A DNA stretch of 64,000 nt, from assembly GCF_003885045.1 (NCBI RefSeq), contig NZ_RHJS01000002.1:2542001-2606000 (forward strand), written 5' to 3'. Both the position numbers and the translations under genes were made by a program. Origin of the DNA: Schaedlerella arabinosiphila. GTDB taxonomy: Bacteria; Bacillota; Clostridia; Lachnospirales; Lachnospiraceae. The notes under the pieces are model-generated. The model searched no databases, was not told where the DNA came from, and saw only the letters and a list, made by a program, of their open reading frames with translations. This document shows, in pieces, positions 33,184-43,240 of the stretch; within the stretch, counting starts at the first letter, position 1, and the number at the start of each line of letters is the position of its first letter.

Positions 33184-34072
33184 AATAATACCTGCTTTCT
33201 GTGTCATTTAAGATCGCCGTACCGATTCCTTTATTCGTAAAGATTTCCAGCAGCAGGCAATGTGGAATCCTGCCGTCCAGAATATGTACGCGTGACACCC
33301 CGTTTTCGATGGCGTCAATACAGTTCTGCAGCTTGGGCAGCATCCCGCCTCCGATGTAGCCTTCCGTGATCAGCTTTCTCGCTTCCTCTGCCCGCAGCTC
33401 CGAGATCAGCGTCTTCGGGTCGTCCGGATCCTTGTAAACGCCCTCAATGTCCGTCAAGAACGCCAGCTTTTCCGCTTTCACCGCGCGGGCGATCGCACAG
33501 GCTGCATCATCTGCATTGATATTATATGTCCGATAGTCATCATCCATCCCCACCGGGCAGACAATGGGAAGAAAATCTTTTTCCAGCAGGTCGAACAGAA
33601 TGGCCGCGTTGACATCCTTGATCTCCCCTACAAAGCCGATGTCCTGTCCGTCGGAATATTTTTTGTCAACCCGCAGAAGCGCGCCGTCCTTGCCGCTGAT
33701 GCCGATGGCGCGCACCCCCAGTTGTTCCACAAGCTGAACCAGTTCTTTATTGACCTTTCCCAGCACCATCTCCGCCACTTCCATGGTATCCTCGTCGGTG
33801 ACCCGCAGGCCGTTTATAAACTTCGCCTCCATGCCCACCTTTCCAACCCATCTGCTGATCTCCTTGCCGCCGCCGTGGACGATGATGGGCTTAAATCCTA
33901 CCAGCTTGAGCAGCGTCACGTCCTGGATGACCTGCTTTTTCAATTCTTCATCAATCATCGCGCTTCCACCGTATTTCACCACAATGATCTTCCGGTTAAA
34001 CCGCTGGATATAGGGAAGCGCCTCAATCAGCACCTGGGCCTTATCCAGATATTGCTGCATATTCTTATTCAT
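33173..34072 (-). CDS. argB: acetylglutamate kinase
   Basis: A 299-residue kinase with [18 protein letters not shown] and the DIEGVYKDP motif. It phosphorylates N-acetylglutamate. Between argJ and argD in the arginine operon. Confidence 0.96.
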   Translation of the reverse strand: MNKNMQQYLDKAQVLIEALPYIQRFNRKIIVVKYGGSAMIDEELKKQVIQDVTLLKLVGFKPIIVHGGGKEISRWVGKVGMEAKFINGLRVTDEDTMEVAEMVLGKVNKELVQLVEQLGVRAIGISGKDGALLRVDKKYSDGQDIGFVGEIKDVNAAILFDLLEKDFLPIVCPVGMDDDYRTYNINADDAACAIARAVKAEKLAFLTDIEGVYKDPDDPKTLISELRAEEARKLITEGYIGGGMLPKLQNCIDAIENGVSRVHILDGRIPHCLLLEIFTNKGIGTAILNDTESRYYYGE

Positions 34073-34100
34073 GTTCTATTCCCCTTTTCATTTACCTGTG

Positions 34101-35333
34101 TCAGCTTCTGTAATCCGCATTGATGTCGATGTAGCCGTGGGTCAGATCGCACCCCCAGGCAGACGCCTGCTCCGTGCCTTCTTTGATATCCGCAATGGCG
34201 GTCACCTCCGGCTCGGACAGAATCTGGGTGGCTTTTTCCTCGCTGTACGCAACCGCCGAACCGTCCCGGACGAGCTGGATCTTCCCTGCCCGGCTTTCCA
34301 GATACAGGTCTGCTTTTTCCGGGTCAAATTCCGCGCCGGAATAGCCCATCGCACAGAGAATCCTTCCCCAGTTGGCATCGTGCCCTGCCACCGCCGCTTT
34401 TGTCAGGTTGGAGCAGACGATAGACTTGGCCAGCACTTTTGCCTGTTCCTTCGTGGACGCGCCTGTAACCTTTGCTTCAAACAGCGCGGTGGCACCCTCG
34501 CCGTCGCCTGCTATTTTTTTCGCAAGGGTCTCGTTGACCACGTGAAGGGCCTCCGCGAACCGGTCGTATTCCGGGGTGTTGCAGCGGATCTTTTCATTTT
34601 TCGCCATGCCGTTGGCCAGCAGCAGCAGGGTATCGTTGGTGGAAGTATCCCCGTCAACAGAGATCATGTTATAGGTGTCCTCCACATCCCGGCTCAGCGC
34701 TTTTTTCAATGCCTTTTTGGAGATCACGGCGTCTGTCGTGATAAATGCCAGCATGGTACACATGTTGGGATGGATCATGCCAGACCCCTTTGCCATGCCG
34801 CCGATGGTCACGGTCTTCCCGCCGATCTCGATCTGAACGGCTGCTTCTTTTTCCCGGGTGTCCGTAGTCATGATCGCCTTCGCCGCCCGGCTGCCGTGCT
34901 CTAAGTCCCCTCCCAGATCCGCCGCCAGCTTTTCGATCCCCGCCTTTACTCTTTCCATGGGGATCTGCATTCCGATCACGCCGGTGGAACCGATCAATAC
35001 CCCTGCCTCGTCGATCCCAAGCACCTCTGCCGCCTTCCCCGCCGTCTCCTGGCAGATCCGGCCGCCTTCCGCTCCGGTGCAGGCATTGGCAATGCCGGAA
35101 TTGACGATCACTGCCTGGGACTTGACACCGCTCTCCACAACGGCCCTGTCCCATGTTACAGGGGCCGCCTTTACAATATTAGAAGTAAACGTCCCTGCCG
35201 TCTTGCAGGGCTTCTCACTGTAGATCATGGCCATATCCGTGCGGTCCGCATATTTGATGTGCGCTGCCGCCGCTGCCGCCTGAAATCCTTTTGCCGCTGT
35301 TACGCCGCCTTTGATCCTCTCCATCTCTTTCAT
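34101..35333 (-). CDS. argJ: ornithine acetyltransferase / N-acetylglutamate synthase
   Basis: A 410-residue self-cleaving enzyme. The autocleavage site [16 protein letters not shown] has Thr193 as nucleophile; in many homologues the residue before it is Ala, here Cys. It transfers the acetyl group from acetylornithine to glutamate, letting the pathway recycle acetyl. Confidence 0.95.
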   Translation of the reverse strand: MKEMERIKGGVTAAKGFQAAAAAAHIKYADRTDMAMIYSEKPCKTAGTFTSNIVKAAPVTWDRAVVESGVKSQAVIVNSGIANACTGAEGGRICQETAGKAAEVLGIDEAGVLIGSTGVIGMQIPMERVKAGIEKLAADLGGDLEHGSRAAKAIMTTDTREKEAAVQIEIGGKTVTIGGMAKGSGMIHPNMCTMLAFITTDAVISKKALKKALSRDVEDTYNMISVDGDTSTNDTLLLLANGMAKNEKIRCNTPEYDRFAEALHVVNETLAKKIAGDGEGATALFEAKVTGASTKEQAKVLAKSIVCSNLTKAAVAGHDANWGRILCAMGYSGAEFDPEKADLYLESRAGKIQLVRDGSAVAYSEEKATQILSEPEVTAIADIKEGTEQASAWGCDLTHGYIDINADYRS

Positions 35334-35353
35334 CCTCTCTCACCTGTAAATTC

Positions 35354-35800
35354 TCACTGCTGGTTAAACGCCGTAATATTTTCCGTATTCAATACAAAGT
35401 CATAATAATTCAAATCCAGGCGTTCCGTCCATCCGATGGTATTCCAGAACGCGTTTCCGATATCATTTTTTGTAAACGCGATCAGGGAAACCTTGCTGAT
35501 CTGTTCCGCCTTCAGAGCCTCCATGGCGTACACCACCATAGCCTTTCCAATGCCCCGCCTCCGGTAATCCTCATGCACGCAGACATGGTAAAGACAGCCT
35601 CTGCGTCCGTCATGCCCGCAGAGGATACTGCCAACGATCTTCCCGTCCTCCACGGCCACCACGCTGGTGGTGGGATTCCGTTTCAGAAAACGCCTGACGC
35701 CTTCCCTGGAGTCGTCAATACTGCGGATTCCAAATCCCCGGATGGTCATCCACAGCGCAAATACTCCGTCATAGTCTTCTATCGTCATTGTCCGTATCAT
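35354..35800 (-). CDS. GNAT-family acetyltransferase in the arginine operon
   Basis: A 148-residue GNAT protein; the acetyl-CoA site VHEDYRRRGIGKAM is clear. It lies between argC and argJ, with about 20 bases to argJ, and may act on an amino acid of the pathway, but the substrate is unknown. The bifunctional ArgJ already makes acetylglutamate, so an ArgA-like role is not needed. Confidence 0.85.
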   Translation of the reverse strand: MIRTMTIEDYDGVFALWMTIRGFGIRSIDDSREGVRRFLKRNPTTSVVAVEDGKIVGSILCGHDGRRGCLYHVCVHEDYRRRGIGKAMVVYAMEALKAEQISKVSLIAFTKNDIGNAFWNTIGWTERLDLNYYDFVLNTENITAFNQQ

Positions 35801-35895
35801 ACCTTACCTCCCACTTGCAGCCGGCTCAAAACCCCATCAGCCGGCCAAGACCAATCTGCCCGGTTTCCTGCACCCTGTCTGTAAAACAGGCTATT

Positions 35896-36936
35896 TTATG
35901 GAAACAGGGGCACAATTTCCAGCCCTTCGGATTCCTTGAGTCCAAACATCAGATTCATATTCTGCACCGCCTGTCCCGCGGCGCCCTTCACCAGGTTGTC
36001 GATGGCCCCCATCAGGATGATCCTTCCGGTCCGGGGATCAATCTGGAAACCGATATCCACGTAATTGCTGCCTTCCACCCATCTTGTCTCGGGACATACG
36101 CCTTTTTCCAGCACCCGGATAAACGTCTCTTCTCCATAGTACCGGTCATAAATGGCCTTCACTTCCTCATAATCGGTTTCCCTTTTAAGCTTTGCATATT
36201 CCGTGACCAGGATTCCCCGGTTCATGGGAACCAGATGAGGGGTAAAGTTGAGCACCACCTTCTCTCCGGCTGCATATCCGAGCTGCTCTTCGATCTCCGG
36301 AGTATGCCTGTGGGACGCCACGCCGTATGCCTTGATGCTTTCGTTGACCTCACAGTACAGGTTGGGAACCTTAGCCCCCCTCCCCGCACCGGAAACTCCG
36401 GATTTTGCGTCGATGATCAGAGTCTCCATATCAATCAGCCCTTCTTTTGCCAGCGGGTATGCCGTCAGGATCGAACAGGTCGTATAGCACCCCGGATTGG
36501 CCACCAGACGCGCCTTTTTTACCTCCTCCCGGTTCACCTCGCATAAGCCGTAGACCGCCTCCTGTATGAACTGTGGGCTCTGATGCCGGATTCCATACCA
36601 CTGCTCATAGACGGATACATCCTTGATCCGAAAATCCGCGCTCAGGTCTATGATCTTGACCTTGGATAAAATGTCTTCGTTTACAAGAGAAGCGCACAGC
36701 CCCTGGGGGGTAGCCGTAAAGATCACATCCGCCTGCTCTGAAAGCTCCTCCATATTGTCATCCATACAGTCCGCATCCACAATCCGGAACATATTTCTGT
36801 ACACGTCCGCATACTTCTTATCTATATAGCTTCGGGAGCCATACCATACAATCTCCGCCTCTCTGTGGGCAGTCAGGAGCCGTACCAGCTCCCCCCCTGC
36901 ATATCCGGTAGCCCCGATTATTCCTGCTTTGACCAT
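35896..36936 (-). CDS. argC: N-acetyl-gamma-glutamyl-phosphate reductase
   Basis: A 346-residue enzyme with the NADP-binding GATGYAGGELVRLL start and catalytic Cys in VANPGCYTT. AAAGGATG lies upstream of ATG 36936. First gene of the arginine operon. Confidence 0.96.
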   Translation of the reverse strand: MVKAGIIGATGYAGGELVRLLTAHREAEIVWYGSRSYIDKKYADVYRNMFRIVDADCMDDNMEELSEQADVIFTATPQGLCASLVNEDILSKVKIIDLSADFRIKDVSVYEQWYGIRHQSPQFIQEAVYGLCEVNREEVKKARLVANPGCYTTCSILTAYPLAKEGLIDMETLIIDAKSGVSGAGRGAKVPNLYCEVNESIKAYGVASHRHTPEIEEQLGYAAGEKVVLNFTPHLVPMNRGILVTEYAKLKRETDYEEVKAIYDRYYGEETFIRVLEKGVCPETRWVEGSNYVDIGFQIDPRTGRIILMGAIDNLVKGAAGQAVQNMNLMFGLKESEGLEIVPLFP

Positions 36937-36963
36937 CTTTCGCACATCCTTTCTTAAAACGCT

Positions 36964-36998
36964 TGCATAATTATACATCCATAATGAATATTATGCAA
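36964..36998 (-). promoter_or_regulatory. argC promoter with two ARG boxes
   Basis: TGCATAATTATACA (36964-36977) and TGAATATTATGCA (36985-36997) match the ArgR box, and the minus-strand promoter TTGCAT-17-TATAAT (-35 at 36993-36998, -10 at 36970-36975) is covered by them. ArgR bound to arginine should block it. Confidence 0.75.
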
Positions 36999-37107
36999 GT
37001 GTAAATTTTTCTTCGACACCATAGACGCGTATAGCAGCTATGTTGATTCTTGAAAAAATAACGATTCTATGATAGCATGAATAGGAAAGAAGCGAGGTGA
37101 GGAACTC

Positions 37108-37467
37108 ATGCATACCAATGAATCGGAAGAAAATTATCTGGAAACCATATTGATCTTAAGTGAATCCCGCCCTGTGGTGCGGTCCGTAGATATTGCGGCA
37201 GAGCTTGATTTTAAAAAATCCAGTGTCAGCGTCGCCATGAAGAAGCTCCGGGAGCACAACCACATTACCGTGACGCCGGAAGGCTTCATTTATCTGACAG
37301 AAAGCGGAAAGGAGATCGCAGACCGGATCTACGAACGCCACAAGCTGCTCTCCTCCTGGCTGGAACGGCTCGGAGTCGATCCCGAGATCGCCGTCGCCGA
37401 CGCGTGCAGGATTGAGCATGTCATCAGCGCGGAAAGCTTTGAAGCGATCAAGGGCCATATTTCCTGA
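37108..37467 (+). CDS. DtxR/MntR-family metal-dependent regulator
   Basis: A 119-residue protein with a winged-helix (RSVDIAAELDFKKSSVSVAMKKL) and the C-terminal metal-binding dimerisation region (YERHKLLSSWLERLGVD, EHVISAESF). Family regulators sense iron or manganese. No SH3-like domain, so it resembles the short MntR type. Confidence 0.9.
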   Translation: MHTNESEENYLETILILSESRPVVRSVDIAAELDFKKSSVSVAMKKLREHNHITVTPEGFIYLTESGKEIADRIYERHKLLSSWLERLGVDPEIAVADACRIEHVISAESFEAIKGHIS

Positions 37468-37474
37468 CACAATC

Positions 37475-37514
37475 AAAAGAGAGACATTCACCGAAGCGTG
37501 TACGTCTCTCTTTA
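37475..37514. terminator. bidirectional terminator
   Basis: AAAGAGAGAC and GTCTCTCTTT pair around a short loop between the convergent regulator and kinase genes, with T-tracts on both strands. Confidence 0.75.
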
Positions 37515-37516
37515 TT

Positions 37517-40500
37517 TCATTTCAGTATCTGCCTCAAAGTGCCGAACAGGTTGTCAATGTCAATGGGTTTTGCAATATGGCCGTTCATTCCGCACCGCAG
37601 GGCAGCCTGCTTATCCTCTTCAAAGGCATTGGCCGTCATCGCCAGGATCGGGATATTGGCGATCTCCGGATTATCCAGGCTGCGGACCTCCCTGGTCGCC
37701 TCATATCCGTTCATCACCGGCATCTGGACATCCATGAGCACCAGCTGATAATATCCGGGCTCCACTTTATTCAGCATATCCACCGCAATCTGCCCGTTCT
37801 CTGCGATTTCCACCTCAAAGCCTGCATCCCCCAAGATTGCCTCGGCAATCTCCTGGTTCAACTCATTGTCCTCTGCCAGCAGGATGCGTCCCGTCCGGAA
37901 CTCCGGCTGCTTTGTGTCCTCCTGCTCCAGTTCCTCTTCCTCGTCCGTATTGACAATCGAATACAGACAGCTCCTGAGTTCTGAGAAGAACAGCGGCTTG
38001 CTGCAAAATGCCGTAACGCCTGCTTCCTTCGCCTCTTCTTCGATATCGGCCCAGTCATATGCCGTCAGGACAATGACCGGTACGTTTCCGCCTGTCTCCT
38101 TCCGGATTCGGCGAGTCACCTCTACACCGTTCATATCCGGGAGCATCCAGTCGATGATGTATACGCAGTAATCGTCTCCCCGCATAACCGCCTGCCGGGT
38201 ACGCAGCACTGCTTCCTTCCCGGAAAGCGTCCATTCCGCGCGCATCCCGATCTGTCCCAGCATGTAGGACACGCTGTCGCATGTATTGAAGTCGTCATCC
38301 ACAACCAGCGCCCGGCAGTTTTTCAGCTCGGGGATATTCTGGGGCTTCCTGGCTCCGGAATGAAGGCGGAACGTAAAGGAAACGATGAACTCTGTGCCTA
38401 CGCCCAGTTCGCTTCTCACTTCAATGGAACCGTTCATCATATCCACGATATTTTTCGTGATCGCCATCCCCAGCCCGGTTCCCTGGATTCCGCTGATCGT
38501 GCTGTTCTTTTCCCTTTCAAAGGGTTCAAAAATATGGGTCACAAATTCCTTGCTCATACCGATGCCGGTATCTTTGATATGAAATTCATAGCTTGCGTAA
38601 TCCGCCGTCACCTTGGATTTTTCCATGACCCGCATACTGATGATGCCGCCTGCCGTCGTATACTTGATGGCATTACTCAGAAGATTCAAAAGCACCTGGT
38701 TCAGACGGAGCTTGTCGCAGTAAATGTCCTCGTCCAATACATCCACCGTATCAATATACAGCTCAAGCTGCTTTGCGTGGATATCGGACTGTACAATGCT
38801 GCGCAGCCCGTGCAGGATATCCGGAAGGCTGCATGGCTTCTCGTCCAGATGCATTTTGCCGCTTTCGATTCGGCTCATATCCAGCACGTCATTGATCAGG
38901 CTCAGCAGATGGTTGCCCGACGTCATGATCTTTTTCAGATACTCTTCCACCTGATCCGGCCGGTCAATATGCGTGATCGCCAGCGCCGTAAAGCCGACGA
39001 TGGCATTCATCGGAGTACGGATATCATGGGACATATTGGAGAGGAACACGCTCTTGGCCTTGCTCGCCCTGTTTGCCTGTAAAAGCGCGTCCTGCAGCAG
39101 GTTTTTCTTCTCCATCTCATTGCGGATCTCCTCATCCACACTGCGGAGTCCCAGTACAATGCCGTGGCCCTCGCCCCAAACTCCCGCACGCACGATCTTC
39201 AACTGAAAATATCTCATCTCGCCGCCCCGGATCGCGCGGTAATTCACATAGTAGGACTTCTTTTCGGACAGCTCCTTTTTGACGTTCTCCTGGGAGAAAG
39301 ACTGGCGCATCAATTCCCGGTCTTCCTCATAGACAAACTCCTGTATGTATTGTTCCATACTGTCTCTATAGGACATCGCCTCTGTAAAAATATCTCCGTA
39401 TATGTGCCGGATGCCTTCGTCAATCCGCAGCGAACTTCCAAGATCCGTATCCAGGTCATAAAAGCAGACAATATTGTAATCCGTACTAAGCGCCTGCACC
39501 AGTTCCATATGGCGCCGTTCCTTCTTCTCTTCCTGAAGCTTCTGAGCCGTACAATCCAGAAGGAAACGCTGGTAGAAAGACTCCCCTTTCTCCTTCAGGA
39601 GCTTGACATTGCCCATGATATGGAGGAGCTTCCCGTCCTTGTGCCGTACACGGTACTCCACACTGACGCTGTCCCCCTCTTTTTTTAATTCGCGGATGGA
39701 GGAGCGCAGCATCTCCTTATCCTCGTCTATGACAGAAGCCGCCACCATGTCAAAGCCCTCGTCCATCAGTTCATTCTGGGATTCATACCCCAGAATGTTG
39801 AGCGCCGCACGGTTTACACTAAGAATACGGGAACCGTCCACAGAGTGGGTCATCACCCCGCAGTCCATCGTGGTAAAGATCGTCTCCAGCGTATGGTTCT
39901 TCTGGACAATCTCCTGCTCATAGGCACGCTCCTGCGTCACATCAATGGCGACGCCCACTGTTCCCATCACGCTTCCGTCAATATCATACAGCGGTGATTT
40001 GTACGTGGTGAGGAGCCTGGTTCCGTCCCCGCTCTTCACGGTTTCCTCGGATATACAAGTCTTTTTCGTATTCATGACTTCCAGCTCGGACTCGATGCAG
40101 GCCGGATCGTCATGATCCACGTCCCAGATATACGCGTGTCCGCGGCCTTCCACCTGCTCCTTGGTCTTATTGACCGTCTTGCAGAAGCTGTCGTTGACCT
40201 TGGTGTGAATGCCCTTTTTATCCTTATACCAAATCAGGTTGGGTACATTGTTGATGGTAGATTCAAAAAAATGACTGGTCTGCCAGAAATCCTTGCTCAT
40301 CTTGCAGGTCTGCTGCCACCTCAAAAATCGGAACCTGATCTCCTCATCTGACATAGGCATCGTCCATATATCTTTGATCTCCGGCAATTTGTCTGTCAGA
40401 AGAAGAATCTGATCCCTGTCCGCAAGCAGAATCAGCTCCGCCTCACTGCCCTTGGCCGACAGAAGCTTCGGAACCGCTTCCAGGACATCCACGTCCTGCA

Positions 40501-40663
40501 GATCCGCCAGAATCACATCTGCCCTGGCCGCCAGCTCGGGATCGGGCCGGATGCTCTCAGAAAATACATGTGTAAAATGTGCAAGCGGGGACATTCCTTT
40601 TATAATTTCAAATACTTTGCGCTGATGACCTGCCAGATAGAAATGAACATTACAATGGTACAT
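37517..40663 (-). CDS. hybrid sensor histidine kinase with PAS and two receiver domains
   Basis: A 1048-residue soluble hybrid kinase. Order: N-terminal domain of receiver-like type, PAS domains (IWYKDKKGIHTKVN; MTHSVDGSRILSVNR), HisKA (SNMSHDIRTPMNAI), ATPase (GIGMSKEF, GTGLGMAI) and two receiver domains (IIDWMLPDMNG; VLMDVQMPVMNG). No membrane helices are apparent. Such kinases in gut Clostridia often regulate carbohydrate or stress genes. Target unknown. Confidence 0.88.
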   Translation of the reverse strand: MYHCNVHFYLAGHQRKVFEIIKGMSPLAHFTHVFSESIRPDPELAARADVILADLQDVDVLEAVPKLLSAKGSEAELILLADRDQILLLTDKLPEIKDIWTMPMSDEEIRFRFLRWQQTCKMSKDFWQTSHFFESTINNVPNLIWYKDKKGIHTKVNDSFCKTVNKTKEQVEGRGHAYIWDVDHDDPACIESELEVMNTKKTCISEETVKSGDGTRLLTTYKSPLYDIDGSVMGTVGVAIDVTQERAYEQEIVQKNHTLETIFTTMDCGVMTHSVDGSRILSVNRAALNILGYESQNELMDEGFDMVAASVIDEDKEMLRSSIRELKKEGDSVSVEYRVRHKDGKLLHIMGNVKLLKEKGESFYQRFLLDCTAQKLQEEKKERRHMELVQALSTDYNIVCFYDLDTDLGSSLRIDEGIRHIYGDIFTEAMSYRDSMEQYIQEFVYEEDRELMRQSFSQENVKKELSEKKSYYVNYRAIRGGEMRYFQLKIVRAGVWGEGHGIVLGLRSVDEEIRNEMEKKNLLQDALLQANRASKAKSVFLSNMSHDIRTPMNAIVGFTALAITHIDRPDQVEEYLKKIMTSGNHLLSLINDVLDMSRIESGKMHLDEKPCSLPDILHGLRSIVQSDIHAKQLELYIDTVDVLDEDIYCDKLRLNQVLLNLLSNAIKYTTAGGIISMRVMEKSKVTADYASYEFHIKDTGIGMSKEFVTHIFEPFEREKNSTISGIQGTGLGMAITKNIVDMMNGSIEVRSELGVGTEFIVSFTFRLHSGARKPQNIPELKNCRALVVDDDFNTCDSVSYMLGQIGMRAEWTLSGKEAVLRTRQAVMRGDDYCVYIIDWMLPDMNGVEVTRRIRKETGGNVPVIVLTAYDWADIEEEAKEAGVTAFCSKPLFFSELRSCLYSIVNTDEEEELEQEDTKQPEFRTGRILLAEDNELNQEIAEAILGDAGFEVEIAENGQIAVDMLNKVEPGYYQLVLMDVQMPVMNGYEATREVRSLDNPEIANIPILAMTANAFEEDKQAALRCGMNGHIAKPIDIDNLFGTLRQILK

Positions 40664-40767
40664 ACCAGTATATCCTCCTGTTATGAAGTGCTCCGCACAA
40701 TAGCTGTGTAGGTAATAGCCGCATTCAGATTTTCGTACTGTGTAAAGTGGTTAGATCCACATAAAAG

Positions 40768-40798
40768 CAGCCGCCACTATTGCCGATAGTGACGGCTG
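40768..40798. repeat. hairpin CAGCCGCCACTAT / ATAGTGACGGCTG
   Basis: Thirteen-base arms with one mismatch around TGCCG. It lies upstream of the hybrid kinase start; a second sequence with TTACTGTTCACA follows at 40821. Possibly a terminator or REP-like element. Confidence 0.6.
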
Positions 40799-41060
40799 AT
40801 ACAAAACATAACTCAAATGATTACTGTTCACACCCTGACCGGATGTTCACAATAACCTCAAATGTTCTACAGAAAACCTGCTGACAGCCTTTCTATCTAT
40901 AAGGTATTCAAATGGCAGCCGCCTTTGCTTTCCCTCTCGTTCTTAATATAGCATATCAAAATCGCTTTTTCAAGCACAAATCGCATATTACTGCATGGTT
41001 TCGCCGATACTTGGTTTTGACTTTTTGTCAAATTATGATACAATACGCATAGGACATATA

Positions 41061-41146
41061 GTTACGATTCACAGTCATTTCACTCACATGCGCAAAAGCA
41101 GCCTGCAAAGCTGACTGCCGGTCTTTATCTGACTGTGAATCATAAC
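41061..41146. repeat. palindromic element upstream of TetR gene
   Basis: GTTACGATTCACAGTCA (41061-41077) is inverted as TGACTGTGAATCATAAC (41130-41146) with one mismatch; the spacer is 52 bases. It may be a REP-type element or a TetR operator. Confidence 0.55.
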
Positions 41147-41178
41147 CACATATCACATTCAAAGCGGGAGTCGATATT

Positions 41179-41796
41179 ATGCACAACAACAAGAAATCCG
41201 ACCTGATCTTAGATTCCATGCAGAGGCTTATGCAGAAAAAGGATACCCGGTCTATCTCCGTCAGCGAAATCGCGAAGGAAGCCGGAATCGGAAAGGGCAG
41301 CATTTACTACTACTTCAAATCCAAAGAAGAGATTGTGGACGCGGTGATTGAGCGTTCTTATTCTGATGCGATCCAAAAGGCAAAGGAGCTGGTACAGGAC
41401 CCGGCGCTGGACGCGCAGACAAAAATGGAGATCATTTTCCAAACCTGCAGAGACTCTTCCGTGGAACTCTCCCGCCAGGAGGCAGGCAGCTACATGGAGC
41501 GGCAGCAGAGCGCCCTTCTGCACCAGCAGTATATCTATATCATGATCCGCAACCTCCGTCCGATTCTTGCCGACATCATCCGCCAGGGCAACCAGGAGGG
41601 GACGATCACCTGCAGTTCGCCGGAGGAAGTGGCAGAGATCGTACTGATCATCCTGACCATCAAATTTGACACCTACCTTTCCAATGCCGATGCCGCGCAG
41701 ATACAGAGCACTCTGGATGTATTTACCTACATGCTGGAGACCAGCTTTCATATTGAAAAGGGACGGTTGGACTACATCTGGGCGAACCAGCCATAA
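41179..41796 (+). CDS. TetR-family regulator
   Basis: A 205-residue regulator with SVSEIAKEAGIGKGSIYYYFKSK helix-turn-helix. The ligand domain is diverse. The next gene on the same strand starts 53 bases downstream. Target unknown. Confidence 0.9.
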   Translation: MHNNKKSDLILDSMQRLMQKKDTRSISVSEIAKEAGIGKGSIYYYFKSKEEIVDAVIERSYSDAIQKAKELVQDPALDAQTKMEIIFQTCRDSSVELSRQEAGSYMERQQSALLHQQYIYIMIRNLRPILADIIRQGNQEGTITCSSPEEVAEIVLIILTIKFDTYLSNADAAQIQSTLDVFTYMLETSFHIEKGRLDYIWANQP

Positions 41797-41849
41797 AAAC
41801 GAGTGCAGAATTTTCGGATGCACCCGGAAGCAAGAGGGGGAATGATCTT

Positions 41850-42269
41850 ATGAACAACAAAAAGGACCGCTATTTTTCGATACTGGATCAAGGAAATATG
41901 TTTCAGGATTCCGGGCACCGCACCCGGTTTAAAGAACTGCTGGACTGCTATGCGGATTTTCCTTTTTTTACAAAAGGGCTGTGCAAATGTATGTACCTCT
42001 CCGCATGGGATGACGAGCATTTCTGCATCCTGCTGGAGATCCTCACCGACATGAGCCTGGGCCGGGAGACGAATACCCGGGAGATGCGCGTCAAGGGGGA
42101 GGCTCTTGCCGAGGAGCAGCACAACGCGGAATATTATGTATACCAGCTTTCCAACGCATTTCTTGACAATGCGTCTTATCATCTGCCTGAAGGAGCAGAG
42201 ATCCCGCCGGAGATCCGGCATATCATTTCCTGCGCCCTGCAGGCGGCCGAGCTGATCGACCAGGTATAG
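41850..42269 (+). CDS. hypothetical protein after TetR gene
   Basis: A 139-residue protein (MNNKKDRYFSILDQGNMFQ..., PFFTKGLCKCMYLSAWDDEHF). Not recognised. Probably co-transcribed with the TetR gene. Confidence 0.65.
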   Translation: MNNKKDRYFSILDQGNMFQDSGHRTRFKELLDCYADFPFFTKGLCKCMYLSAWDDEHFCILLEILTDMSLGRETNTREMRVKGEALAEEQHNAEYYVYQLSNAFLDNASYHLPEGAEIPPEIRHIISCALQAAELIDQV

Positions 42270-42315
42270 AGGAAAACGGCCTCATCCCATACAGCAGGAG
42301 GGGGCCGCCTTTCGC

Positions 42316-42786
42316 TTAACACATGACTACGATCTTTCTCGGCGTCGTCTGAGGCGGGATACTTCTGGTCGTAACCGTATAATAAACCAGCAATGTCCGG
42401 TTTCCGATATCACAGAAAAAGTTCTGGCCATTGATGGTCTGTATTTCCGTGCTACGCGCTTGATTTAACTGCAGCGAATGGTCCTTGGCGACCAGATCGC
42501 CGTCAAAATAATTCAGCATAATCTGCTCGTTTTTCCCAAGCACGGCAACGATCACCGCATGGTATTGCGGCGGAAAGATCATCGGCACGGGCACACTCTG
42601 GTCGTAGAATGCCGCCACACGCATTCCCGGACGGAGCTGCCTGCTGTCGATCACCTGTGTCTCCGGGCCTATGACAAAGTTCACGATCCCCTCTCCTACG
42701 CGGAGGACGATCATCTGATTGCAGCAGCCGCTTCCGGTGATATTCAGGACAGCTCCCACAACAGGAACCAGATTTGCATATTCCAT
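42316..42786 (-). CDS. hypothetical protein
   Basis: A 156-residue beta-rich protein (MEYANLVPVVGAVLNITGSGCC..., VAAFYDQSVPVPMIFPPQ). Not recognised. Convergent with the preceding gene across a GC-rich hairpin (about 42274-42310). Confidence 0.65.
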   Translation of the reverse strand: MEYANLVPVVGAVLNITGSGCCNQMIVLRVGEGIVNFVIGPETQVIDSRQLRPGMRVAAFYDQSVPVPMIFPPQYHAVIVAVLGKNEQIMLNYFDGDLVAKDHSLQLNQARSTEIQTINGQNFFCDIGNRTLLVYYTVTTRSIPPQTTPRKIVVMC

Positions 42787-42876
42787 TGATAAAGACTCCT
42801 TTCACAGCCCGCGATATGGAGCTGCTTTTTATTTAAAATATGGGAGCAGGACGAAAATGGTTCCGAATCATAGAAA

Positions 42877-42916
42877 GTTACTGTGAGCAAGTGCACGGCA
42901 CCGTGTGAACAGTAAC
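42877..42916. repeat. palindrome GTTACTGT...ACAGTAAC
   Basis: An eight-base outer stem with an inner GCACGG/CCGTG hairpin. The outer stem GTTACTG resembles those of the elements at 23360-23526 and 41061-41146. Confidence 0.6.
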
Positions 42917-42955
42917 GAACACCTTTTCAACCTTTTCCTGTAACGGATTTTTTCC

Positions 42956-42984
42956 TTGAATCCTGCTGCCGGATATGCTATATT
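42956..42984 (+). promoter_or_regulatory. promoter of antitoxin RNA
   Basis: TTGAAT (42956-42961), a 17-base spacer, TATATT (42979-42984). Confidence 0.8.
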
Positions 42985-42990
42985 AGAAAT

Positions 42991-43084
42991 GTGAAGGAGC
43001 AACCGACCACAAAGTGGTTGACCTCCAAGATTAGACAATAAGCCTACCTGTACCGCCAAGTAACAAGGTAGGTTTATTTATTTT
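42991..43084 (+). ncRNA. candidate type I antitoxin RNA
   Basis: The promoter just upstream should start an RNA near 42991. It contains a hairpin (ACCAC/GTGGT around 43007-43018) and ends in the terminator AAGCCTACCT...AGGTAGGTTT followed by ATTTATTTT. Its 3' end is antisense to the end of the toxin message (43041-43084). Confidence 0.7.
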
Positions 43085-43170
43085 CGCTTGTTCTTCCTAT
43101 CTATGTAGGCAAGCAGTGCAATTAAAAATGTCGCAAACAGCATTAAATCCTGAAATGTAAACATTTCCAT
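43078..43170 (-). CDS. small hydrophobic type I toxin, holin-like
   Basis: A 30-residue peptide, MEMFTFQDLMLFATFLIALL followed by AYIDRKNKRK, a single membrane helix with a basic tail, as in the putative holin-like toxin family (type I toxins such as TxpA). ATG 43170 has GGGAGGTG upstream at 43177-43184. Near it, CCTCCCT and AGGGAGG can pair, hiding the ribosome site. The gene ends inside the shared terminator. Toxicity is inferred from the layout. Confidence 0.8.
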   Translation of the reverse strand: MEMFTFQDLMLFATFLIALLAYIDRKNKRK

Positions 43171-43240
43171 CCACACCACCTCCCTTCTTTTTCAAGTGTA
43201 GGGAGGCTTTCCACCTTGTAACACGATCACTCCGTAATAG

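Noticed and set aside
34669..35154. Second minus-strand frame inside argJ
   Set aside because: Shadow of argJ in another frame; the arginine-rich product is typical of frame shadows.
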